Source of the DNA: an uncultured Verrucomicrobiota bacterium
Lineage (GTDB): Bacteria; Verrucomicrobiota; Kiritimatiellia; RFP12; UBA1067
DNA length: 19,607 bases
Assembly (NCBI GenBank): GCA_947305825.1
Contig: CAMZET010000004.1
Coordinates: 1 to 19,607, forward strand
Direction of reading: 5' to 3'
The notes under the pieces were generated by a model that saw nothing but the letters and a program-made list of their open reading frames with translations, searched no databases and was not told where the DNA came from. The position numbers and the translations under genes are program-made. Below are positions 14,690 through 19,607 of the stretch, one piece after another. The number at the start of each line of letters is the position of its first letter. Positions within the stretch are counted from its first letter, which is position 1.

Positions 14690-15341
14690 AAATCAATTTA
14701 GGCCTCAGCTCGCTCGCCCAGAAGCCGTGCGAGGCGACAAAGGCGATTCTCGGGCCATTGAGCAAATCGAGGTTGCCGAGCGAGTATTGCGTCACGGCAC
14801 CGAACCTGTCTCGCGTCCAGTTCTTCGGGTTGTCGCGGATGTAGCGGCGATAGGCGGCAAGCTGCTGCTCGCTCGTCACGATTTTGTCCCAGTAGTCGAA
14901 CTGCCAAAGATGCTCGCCTATATCTTCGACCTCTCCGGCACGGCGCATCTTTCCGTAAATGTAGCCGGTCCCGCCCTTGAAGCGGCCCAACAGAAAGCCA
15001 AGGTGGTGCTCCTTGTTCGTCGGACGGAACCTTATTCTCACAATGGCGTGGAAATGGTTGGGCATCACGACAAACTCGTCGAGTTCGAGTTCAGGGTACT
15101 TCGACGGCATCCCGCGCCAATATTCTTCGACTCTGCGCCCGAGCTCGTTCAGTTCGCAGCGGTCGCCCACTATCGCGCCGAAAATCGACTTGTTGTGCGC
15201 GGTCTGCCATGTGACGAAAAACCAGCCGTTGCGATAGTTGATGTTGGCGTTGCGAAGCGACTTGTGGAAACGCAACGCATCCGCCGCGCTTCCACGACTC
15301 TTCCCATCCTCGTCTCTTGCCAATCTCATGCACATGCTGAA

Positions 15342-15350
15342 ATTATACCA
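15342..15350 (-). promoter_or_regulatory. Extended -10 promoter of the RAYT gene
   Basis: The minus strand reads TGGTATAAT, six bases before the first ATG (15335) and twelve before the second (15329). Transcription would begin at or next to the first ATG, so the mRNA is probably leaderless. Confidence 0.6.
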
Positions 15351-15365
15351 CAATTCAGGCACCCG

Positions 15366-15496
15366 CGCCCATATCGTCCCAGCGGGTGCGCAACACCACG
15401 CCCTATATCGGTCCGGCGCCCCCCCATCACCCTATATCGGAGCGGTGGCCCAGCGGGCACCACGCCCTATATCGGTCCGGCGGACTTCAGTCCGCC
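15366..15496. repeat. REP cluster upstream of RAYT
   Basis: Four copies of the head ATATCGG or ATATCGT occur at 15371, 15405, 15435 and 15469, spaced 34, 30 and 34 bases. Only the last (15463-15496) has a complete GGCGGACTTCAGTCCGCC palindrome; the others are degenerate, with CCAGCGGG...CACCACGCCC shared between spacers. Together with the sequence to 15602 this fills the gap between RAYT and the sigma-54 activator. Confidence 0.7.
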
Positions 15497-15598
15497 ATCT
15501 CCACCCCGACCATAAAGAACCGGTCGAGCGCGTTGGTCGGCGAGCGCCATTCCTCGCCCGCGCCAAGCCCAGCCTTGCCGTAGATGGTGTACCGGCGT
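15487..15598 (-). pseudogene. 3' fragment of an unrecognised gene ending inside a REP
   Basis: An open frame of 36 codons reads RRYTIYGKAGLGAGEEWR, then SPTNALDRFFMVGVEMAD, then TGA. It has the look of a real C-terminus (beta-rich, aromatic, ending in a hydrophobic strand) but lacks any start: a stop lies directly upstream, next to the end of the activator gene. The stop codon itself lies in the REP palindrome (GCGGACTGA). It is probably the remnant of a larger, perhaps secreted, protein left by rearrangement. Family unknown. Confidence 0.4.
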
Positions 15599-15602
15599 CA
15601 CG

Positions 15603-17102
15603 CTACAGCCACTTCCTCAATGTAGTTCGCGATATGCCGAGCGCCGCGGCGGCGCGCGTCACATTCTGCGCGTACTTGCCGAGAATGCGTCTGATATGCC
15701 GCCGCACAGCCTCGTCGAGAAGGTCGGGAATCTCTTCGCCTGTCTGCGGCGGCTGATCGTCCGCCTCCAGCCCTGCGTTCATGGCGCGATGGCTCGCGAT
15801 CAGTCGTCCGAAATCGCGCTCGTCAAGAACCGCCGCCCGTTCGAGAAGGTTCATCAGCTCGCGCACGTTCCCAGGATAGTCATATTCTTTAAGCGCGGCA
15901 ATCTGCTCCTTCGAAAGGTGCTTTCTGAAACGTCCGAACCACCAGTGGTCCGCAATGTCGTCGACGTCGTCGAGATGCTCCCTCAGCGACGGGACCCTTA
16001 GCTGCACGACGTTGAGTCGCATGAAGAGGTCTTCGCGGAACTTCCCCATGCGCACCATCCGCGGCAGATTCCTATTGGTCGCCGTCACAAGGCGGACATT
16101 TGTTTTTATTTCCGCCTTGCCGCCGACGCGCATGAAGCGCCCGCCCTCTAGCACACGCAGCAAAAGCCCCTGCGCGTCAAGAGGAAGTTCGCCGATCTCG
16201 TCAAGGAACAGCGTTCCGCCGTCTGCCAGTTCGAAAAGCCCCGGCTCGGTGCGATCAGCACCCGTGAACGCGCCTTTTTCGTGTCCAAAGAATCGGCTCT
16301 CCAAAAGCGACGGATTGACGCTTGCGCAGTTGAACGCGAAAAACGGCTCTGCGCGGCGCGGCGACTTTGCATGTATCTGTAGCGCAACAGTCTCCTTGCC
16401 TGTGCCGCTCTCGCCGATGATCAGTACTCGCGCCTCGGGGTGTGCGGCAACACGATCTATGTAGCCGCGAAGTTCCTCCATCGCTGCGCTCTTGCCGACA
16501 AGCTCGCGGTGTCCGTAGAGACGATAGTGTTCGATCAGTTGCCTCAGCTCTGGACGCCAGCTTGTCTCCGGCATGCCGCGCGCAAGGCTCTCTATGGCCA
16601 TCGAATATGGTACGGCGTCGCGGTAGCTCCTGTAAGCGAACATCGCGGCAGAGATGAGTTCATGATATGGCAGAACGTATTTCGGCGTCTTTGCTCCTTC
16701 CGCCGCATACGGCAGAAAACGCGACACATCCGTACCGAATGCTGCGCCTACCGCCTTTACGAGAGATCCGTTGAACGGACCGCCCGCGAACTCCAGCACT
16801 TTCATGTATGGGGCAAGTGTGCGCCTGTGCGAATCGGCAAGCGGAATGGCACTGATCCAGACGACCTTTGTCTTTCCCTTCAGAGACTGGAGCGCACGCG
16901 CGAGCCGAGCTTCGTCGCCGGAGAGTCCGAGCCCTACAAGAACGATGCGTCGCCAACGAGCGGCTTCGCGCTCCATGAACTCCGGCAGCCGTCGCCTGCT
17001 CATGCCCAGCACTTCCACGTCGTCGCCTATGGCTGCGAGCGCGGCGGCCGCCGCCGCCGCGTATTCCTTCCAGCCCCATCCTGTCAGCACAAGTGTCTTC
17101 AT
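15603..17102 (-). CDS. Sigma-54-dependent transcriptional activator with an unrecognised N-terminal domain
   Basis: Bacterial enhancer-binding protein of 499 residues. The AAA+ domain (about 200-425) has Walker A GESGTGKE (230-237), the sigma-54-contacting loop GAFTGA (277-282), Walker B GGTLFLDE (295-302), [11 protein letters not shown] (355-365) and YPGNVREL (409-416). The C-terminal Fis-type helix-turn-helix (about 470-499) ends in [11 protein letters not shown]. The N-terminal 190 residues are not a receiver, GAF or PAS domain that I can recognise; they look alpha/beta ([15 protein letters not shown]..., [24 protein letters not shown]). The start MKTLVL at 17102 lies seven bases after an extended -10, so the mRNA is probably leaderless. 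It follows the LRAT-like gene. The two sigma-54 promoters at 18395 and 19139 are its likely targets. Confidence 0.92.
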   Translation of the reverse strand: MKTLVLTGWGWKEYAAAAAAALAAIGDDVEVLGMSRRRLPEFMEREAARWRRIVLVGLGLSGDEARLARALQSLKGKTKVVWISAIPLADSHRRTLAPYMKVLEFAGGPFNGSLVKAVGAAFGTDVSRFLPYAAEGAKTPKYVLPYHELISAAMFAYRSYRDAVPYSMAIESLARGMPETSWRPELRQLIEHYRLYGHRELVGKSAAMEELRGYIDRVAAHPEARVLIIGESGTGKETVALQIHAKSPRRAEPFFAFNCASVNPSLLESRFFGHEKGAFTGADRTEPGLFELADGGTLFLDEIGELPLDAQGLLLRVLEGGRFMRVGGKAEIKTNVRLVTATNRNLPRMVRMGKFREDLFMRLNVVQLRVPSLREHLDDVDDIADHWWFGRFRKHLSKEQIAALKEYDYPGNVRELMNLLERAAVLDERDFGRLIASHRAMNAGLEADDQPPQTGEEIPDLLDEAVRRHIRRILGKYAQNVTRAAAALGISRTTLRKWL

Positions 17103-17109
17103 GCCCAAT

Positions 17110-17118
17110 ATTTTACCA
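17110..17118 (-). promoter_or_regulatory. Promoter of the sigma-54 activator gene
   Basis: The minus strand reads TAGACA, 18 bases, TAAAAT, with TGG before the hexamer. The ATG is seven bases after the hexamer, so initiation at the A of the start codon is likely. This vegetative-type promoter would let the activator be made without sigma-54. Confidence 0.65.
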
Positions 17119-17136
17119 CAAACGGCCAGAATCTGT

Positions 17137-17697
17137 CTATACGTCGTCGAACGACAGACTTTGTGGGCCAAAGCCCGTAGGCTCCCAGGTGACGCGTTCG
17201 CACCCGAACGCACGCCTCAGGGCCACAGCCACTTCGCGGTCGTTCAGCTTCGGCTTCGACGGTTCCTTGCCAGTCACGCATCTGACGACGAAGGTGTGGC
17301 AGTTGTTGTCCATCAGATCGTATTCGCCGCGTCGTCCGCGCTCCGCGAGCCTGCGCGCGATGCCTGCGATTCTTTCCGAGCCGAGCACTCTGCCGCATCC
17401 GTCGGTCGCAACATAGATGTTTAGCCCAGTGCGGATGAAGTTGGTGCCCTGTCCATTGATGAAGTCACTCGGGTCCACGATGTGGGCGCGCGCCTTCCCG
17501 CGGACATTCGTTATCTCCGCTATTTCGTCGCTGCCGAGATAGATGCCCGTGTGACAGAGCCTCCCGCCGAGAAAGTTCGCTCCTCCGCAGAGGTCGCACC
17601 GCAGGACACTTCCCGGCACCGGCTTAATCTTGTCCTTGAACTCGGCCGCGATGCTCTCCAGCAGATTGCCGATGATGGGTATTACAAACTCAGACAT
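17137..17697 (-). CDS. LRAT-like (NlpC/P60 superfamily) cysteine protein
   Basis: 186-residue protein with the circularly permuted papain-like arrangement of the lecithin:retinol acyltransferase group. It has PGSVLRCDL (28-36), the catalytic His in CHTGIYLG (His49), and the catalytic Cys in NNCHTF (Cys133). Such proteins act as acyltransferases, phospholipases or thiol hydrolases on membrane lipids; the substrate here is unknown. There is a short hydrophobic start ([10 protein letters not shown]) but no clear signal peptide, and the Cys pair CDLC (34-37) could bind metal. The start at 17697 has GTGGA upstream. It lies 100 bases after the zinc-ribbon gene and 35 bases before the activator start, and is probably the last gene driven by the sigma-54 promoter at 18395. 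Confidence 0.75.
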   Translation of the reverse strand: MSEFVIPIIGNLLESIAAEFKDKIKPVPGSVLRCDLCGGANFLGGRLCHTGIYLGSDEIAEITNVRGKARAHIVDPSDFINGQGTNFIRTGLNIYVATDGCGRVLGSERIAGIARRLAERGRRGEYDLMDNNCHTFVVRCVTGKEPSKPKLNDREVAVALRRAFGCERVTWEPTGFGPQSLSFDDV

Positions 17698-17797
17698 TTC
17701 CACTCTTCTCTTTCGTTTATTTGTTGATGCGATTTCAAAACCCGGCAGGGCGGCAACCATGAAGCCCCCGCAATCAAGGCCCGACTCAAAACGGAAT

Positions 17798-17935
17798 TCA
17801 ACAATTGTTGCCGCACATCCTGCATTTCATCTCCAGCACCGTCGGCCCGTCCTTCACGAGCGGACCCAGCGGCATCCTTAATGCGGCGGCGACACGGTCG
17901 CCGCCGCAGACTGGGCAATTGCAGTGCATTTTCAT
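17798..17935 (-). CDS. Small zinc-ribbon protein
   Basis: 45-residue protein with two Cys knuckles, CPVCGG (8-13) and CRMCG (38-42), plus extra Cys at 6 and 45. A four-Cys zinc ribbon is inferred. The start at 17935 is chosen because AGGAGG lies 8 bases upstream; the other in-frame ATG at 17941 would be only two bases from it. It lies 13 bases after the glycine-zipper gene, so co-expression is likely. A 12-base palindrome CAACAATTGTTG (17799-17810) overlaps its stop codon. It could bind nucleic acid or a partner protein; no family recognised. Confidence 0.6.
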   Translation of the reverse strand: MKMHCNCPVCGGDRVAAALRMPLGPLVKDGPTVLEMKCRMCGNNC

Positions 17936-17948
17936 TTGCATCGCCTCC

Positions 17949-18356
17949 TCAATCATCGCAAAGCGCCGTGCCGAGGATGCCGCCGAGAACGATTCCGCCG
18001 ATGCCCCCGACGATTGCGCCAAGAACGCCGCCGACGCCGGACGTATCTCCATCGTCGTCGTCGACCTCCTCCTCATCATCTTCGTTATCATCACTGTCGT
18101 CGTCATCATCGTCGTCATCGTTGACGACTTGCTCCTCTTCGTCTTCTTCGCCTTCGGAGTCGTCGTCATCTAGCACTTCGACTTCGTCGGCTTTTCCCTT
18201 TGAGTCATCGTCGTCGCCTAAGATGTCTCTGAGGGTTTCTTTGTCGACAACGATCTCGTCATCTGGACTGATGTTGTCCATCCATTCCTTGTCGCGCTTG
18301 ATTGCCTCCTTGATTTCGGCGGCGCTCATCCTTATCTTCTTTGCTTTTGGCTTCAT
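17949..18356 (-). CDS. Acidic protein with C-terminal glycine-zipper membrane segment
   Basis: 135-residue protein of striking composition. Residues 1 to about 30 are basic and helical (MKPKAKKIRMSAAEIKEAIK). A long central part is dominated by Asp and Glu with runs of up to eight Asp (about 47-103). The end is a Gly-rich hydrophobic segment, GVGGVLGAIVGGIGGIVLGG, with repeated GxxxG spacing, then ILGTALCDD. Glycine zippers pack membrane helices and occur in pore-forming peptides, bacteriocins and envelope proteins. It is first in the operon behind a sigma-54 promoter; the RBS AAGGA lies about 10 bases before the ATG. No homologous family recognised; function unknown. Confidence 0.75.
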   Translation of the reverse strand: MKPKAKKIRMSAAEIKEAIKRDKEWMDNISPDDEIVVDKETLRDILGDDDDSKGKADEVEVLDDDDSEGEEDEEEQVVNDDDDDDDDSDDNEDDEEEVDDDDGDTSGVGGVLGAIVGGIGGIVLGGILGTALCDD

Positions 18357-18394
18357 GGTGTGTTTTCCTTTCTGTCGGTTTCGACGCCCACTAT

Positions 18395-18412
18395 TAGCAA
18401 ATCGCGTGCCAA
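18395..18412 (-). promoter_or_regulatory. Sigma-54 promoter of the glycine-zipper operon
   Basis: The minus strand reads TTGGCACGCGATTTGCTA, matching the consensus TGGCACG-N4-TTGC at every position, with the GG and GC pairs 12 bases apart. The predicted start near 18385 gives a 28-base leader to the ATG at 18356, with an RBS in it. Confidence 0.9.
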
Positions 18413-18440
18413 AGGCAAAATCCCGCAATAAAGTAAAAGC

Positions 18441-18464
18441 GGCGGCCAACATCTGACCACCGCC
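18441..18464 (-). terminator. Hairpin after DUF1232 copy 1, or activator site
   Basis: GGCGG...CCGCC stem around GGTCAGATGTTGGCC, followed on the minus strand by GCTTTTACTTTATT. It lies downstream of the DUF1232 stop and about 65 bases upstream of the sigma-54 start site, so it could be a terminator or an upstream activator site. The same element occurs at 19196. Confidence 0.5.
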
Positions 18465-18493
18465 GGAAAGAAACGAACCGATCATGGCATGTG

Positions 18494-18533
18494 CGCCCCA
18501 TATCGGCCCGGCGGACTTTAGTCCGCCTTCGCG
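18494..18533. repeat. REP element overlapping the end of DUF1232 copy 1
   Basis: CCATATCGG head, then GGCGGACTTTAGTCCGCC palindrome and TTCGCG tail, as in the 38-base units at 19251 but with two extra C. The DUF1232 stop codon TAA (18518-18520) lies in the middle of the palindrome. The rest of the 18357-18517 gap holds the sigma-54 promoter and the hairpin. Confidence 0.75.
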
Positions 18534-18823
18534 CGCCACCTGCGGTAGCGCTCCAAGTCGAATCTCGCGAGGCGCACGACGGCGGTAACAACGAGAATGG
18601 CGTCAATCCAGCCAGCGAACGGAATGACATCCGGCACTATGTCAATGGGCGAGACGAGATAGACGAGTCCGATTATCGCGGCGGCGAAAAGCCGCATCGG
18701 CGACCAGTCGAAACGCCCCATAAACCAGTTCCAGAGCATTCCAAACGAGTCGACGACATCAACCACCAGCCGTGTAAAGAAACCCGCGATGCCACGCCCG
18801 CATTCTTCTCCCGACATGTTCAT
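18518..18823 (-). CDS. DUF1232 (YkvA-like) membrane protein, copy 1
   Basis: 101-residue protein with the DUF1232 core YLVSPIDIVPDVIPFAGWID, flanked by a hydrophobic segment (LFAAAIIGLVY) and a second one (ILVVTAVVRLARF). The family consists of small membrane proteins of unknown function. The core here ends in Asp-Ala where copy 2 and most relatives have Asp-Asp. The ATG at 18823 overlaps the stop of the coiled-coil gene (ATGA), with GGAGGG just upstream, hence coupled translation. The last residues, AKAD, and the stop are encoded by the REP palindrome. Transcription is probably from the sigma-54 promoter at 19139. Confidence 0.85.
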   Translation of the reverse strand: MNMSGEECGRGIAGFFTRLVVDVVDSFGMLWNWFMGRFDWSPMRLFAAAIIGLVYLVSPIDIVPDVIPFAGWIDAILVVTAVVRLARFDLERYRRWRAKAD

Positions 18824-19101
18824 GCACCCTCCTCAAGACGGCGCTCAAGAGCCTCACTTTCAAGGACCGTCTTATAGAGTTCCATGTTGCTCGCGATCAT
18901 CTCGACGATGTCCCTGCGCATCGCGCGGAAATTCGCGAGCGCGACGCGGCTCATCTCGCCCTTGTCGCCTTTCTTCGCCTCGGCGATGTCGCGGTCGAGC
19001 TCGGCAAGCTCTCGCTCCATCTCCTCGACCGACTCCCTTATCCCCCTCGCCTCGTCCGATTCAAGCGACGTTGTCATCGTTTTTTTCGTTGCTTTCTTCA
19101 T
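18820..19101 (-). CDS. Small coiled-coil protein
   Basis: 93-residue protein, no family recognised. After a basic start (MKKATKKTMTTS) it is highly charged and helical, with heptad-like spacing in ESVEEMERELAELDRDIAEA, a Gly/Lys break, and a second helix ALANFRAMRRDIVEMIASN to the end. There are no membrane segments. It starts 28 bases after a sigma-54 start site with AAGGA in the leader and is coupled to DUF1232 copy 1 by an ATGA overlap. The pairing with a membrane protein suggests a peripheral partner; that is inference. Confidence 0.75.
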   Translation of the reverse strand: MKKATKKTMTTSLESDEARGIRESVEEMERELAELDRDIAEAKKGDKGEMSRVALANFRAMRRDIVEMIASNMELYKTVLESEALERRLEEGA

Positions 19102-19138
19102 GGCATCATTTCCTTTCTGTCTTTACGACACCATCTTT

Positions 19139-19156
19139 TAGCAACAATCGTGCCAA
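19139..19156 (-). promoter_or_regulatory. Sigma-54 promoter of the coiled-coil/DUF1232 operon
   Basis: The minus strand reads TTGGCACGATTGTTGCTA, again a full TGGCACG-N4-TTGC match with GG and GC 12 bases apart. The predicted start near 19129 gives a 28-base leader to ATG 19101, the same architecture as the promoter at 18395. Confidence 0.9.
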
Positions 19157-19195
19157 GCGGGGAAACGCTGCAAATCTAACTACGTAAAAAGGAAT

Positions 19196-19219
19196 GGCGG
19201 TCAACCTCTGACCACCGCC
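19196..19219 (-). terminator. Hairpin after DUF1232 copy 2, or activator site
   Basis: GGCGG...CCGCC stem around a perfect dyad GGTCAGAGGTTGACC (19199-19213), then ATTCCTTTTTACG on the minus strand. Centred about 77 bases upstream of the sigma-54 start, within range for an enhancer site; as a terminator it would end the DUF1232 copy 2 transcript. Confidence 0.5.
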
Positions 19220-19250
19220 GAAAAGAAACGAACCGATCGTGGCATACGTG

Positions 19251-19402
19251 CGCCATATCGGTCCGGCGGACTTTAGTCCGTCTTCGTGCGCCATATCGGT
19301 CCGGCGGACTTTAGTCCGTCTTCGCGCGCCATATCGGTCCGGCGGACTTTAGTCCGCCTTCACGCGCCATATCGGTCCGGTGGACTTTAGTCTGTCTTCG
19401 CG
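19251..19402. repeat. Four tandem 38-base REP units
   Basis: Units begin at 19251, 19289, 19327 and 19365, exactly 38 bases apart. Each has head CGCCATATCGGTCCGG, palindrome arms GGCGGAC/GTCCGYC around TTTA, and tail TTCGTG, TTCGCG or TTCACG. The last unit is the most diverged and contains the stop codon of DUF1232 copy 2. The 19102-19386 gap holds only these repeats, the hairpin and the sigma-54 promoter. Confidence 0.9.
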
Positions 19403-19607
19403 CGCCGCCGGCGATAGCACTCCAAGTCGAATCTCGCGAGGCGCACGACTGCGGTGGCGACCATGATGTCGTCGATCCAACCCGCAAACGGAATGACATC
19501 TGGCACGATGTCAATGGGCGAGACGAGATAGACGAGTCCGATTATCGCTGCGGCGAAAAGCCGCATCGGCGACCACTCGAAGCGCCCCATAAACCAGTCC
19601 CAGAGCA
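19387..19607 (-). CDS. DUF1232 (YkvA-like) membrane protein, copy 2, 5' end outside window
   Basis: The visible 72 or so residues (LWDWFMGRFEWSPMR onward) are nearly identical to copy 1 and contain the same core ending in the canonical GWIDDI. Differences include Asp for Asn and Glu for Asp near the left end and RRRR for RRWR near the C-terminus. The reading frame is open to the right edge, so the start lies outside; an internal ATG at 19590 is not needed. The stop TAA lies in the last 38-base REP unit. By analogy with copy 1, another coiled-coil gene and sigma-54 promoter may follow beyond the edge. Confidence 0.85.
   Translation of the reverse strand, partial: LWDWFMGRFEWSPMRLFAAAIIGLVYLVSPIDIVPDVIPFAGWIDDIMVATAVVRLARFDLECYRRRRAKTD

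Larger units (their letters stand above)
14247..15335 (-). mobile_element. RAYT (REP-associated tyrosine transposase) fused to a Rossmann/DprA-like domain
   Basis: 362-residue two-domain protein. Residues about 24-185 are a Y1/HUH transposase of the RAYT group: MPNHFHAI (91-98) carries the metal-binding His-x-His, and YRRYIRDNP (162-170) the catalytic tyrosine, probably Tyr165. From about 194 (PRIAFVASHGF) the chain resembles a Rossmann nucleotide-binding fold of the DprA/SLOG kind: FTSAQEREAMRRAIAKG, ALKEGRALFISPQPPG and RHADEIW. That assignment is my pattern reading, not a search result. Residues about 211-259 look like an insertion into this domain and are encoded by REP-like palindromes. 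The start MCMRL at 15335 is six bases after an extended -10; a second ATG is at 15329. RAYTs move and maintain REP elements, and the REP cluster at 15366-15496 lies just upstream. Confidence 0.85.

Noticed and set aside
17799..17810. CAACAATTGTTG palindrome as operator of the LRAT-like gene
   Set aside because: A single 12-base palindrome overlapping a stop codon, with no second copy or promoter nearby; kept only as a remark.
19251..19402. CRISPR array
   Set aside because: The 38-base units follow each other without spacers and contain a REP palindrome; no cas genes are present.

Overview
The window is a dense, high-GC bacterial chromosome segment. Every confidently called protein gene lies on the minus strand. 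The organism looks like a member of the PVC group (Verrucomicrobiota, Kiritimatiellota or Lentisphaerota). The hints are a ParE/GyrB start of the type seen there, a very long prepilin-like protein, two PPi/ATP-type phosphofructokinases, and a REP-palindrome/RAYT pair. This placement is an inference from gene content, not a database result.

Housekeeping half (1-14107), read right to left. Two tRNA genes (Arg-ACG, then initiator Met-CAT) end in a T-run. A five-gene operon follows: PPi-type phosphofructokinase, AI-2E family permease, SNF-family sodium symporter, ruvC and thiamine pyrophosphokinase. Next come a lone dipeptide-type ABC ATPase, a prepilin-like gene and an AT-richer intergenic island with a broken small gene. 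A second, seven-gene operon is headed by an ATP-type phosphofructokinase paralogue: pfk, PhnP-like MBL hydrolase, secreted protein, tsaD, thiS, thiF, bioB. The left edge cuts off a type IIA topoisomerase B subunit. Many transcription units start with the same extended -10 element (TGnTAWAAT). At four genes it sits only 6-9 bases before the start codon, so leaderless or nearly leaderless mRNAs are likely.

Accessory half (14108-19607). A RAYT (HUH, Y1-type transposase) is fused to a C-terminal Rossmann/DprA-like domain. Its coding sequence contains REP-like palindromes, and a REP cluster lies just upstream. Next to it is a sigma-54 activator with an unrecognised N-terminal domain and a leaderless start. 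It is followed by small genes of unusual composition: an LRAT-like cysteine protein, a 45-residue zinc ribbon, a highly acidic glycine-zipper protein, a coiled-coil protein and two DUF1232 membrane proteins. Two near-perfect sigma-54 promoters (TGGCACG-N4-TTGC) precede the glycine-zipper and coiled-coil genes, each about 28 bases upstream of a start codon with an RBS. The DUF1232 gene plus the promoter-bearing spacer is duplicated in tandem.

The most promising undescribed system is this sigma-54-controlled cassette: activator, LRAT-like protein, zinc ribbon, glycine zipper, coiled coil and DUF1232, possibly an envelope-stress or membrane-defence module. The second is the RAYT-Rossmann fusion with its REP family, whose palindromes coincide with stop codons.
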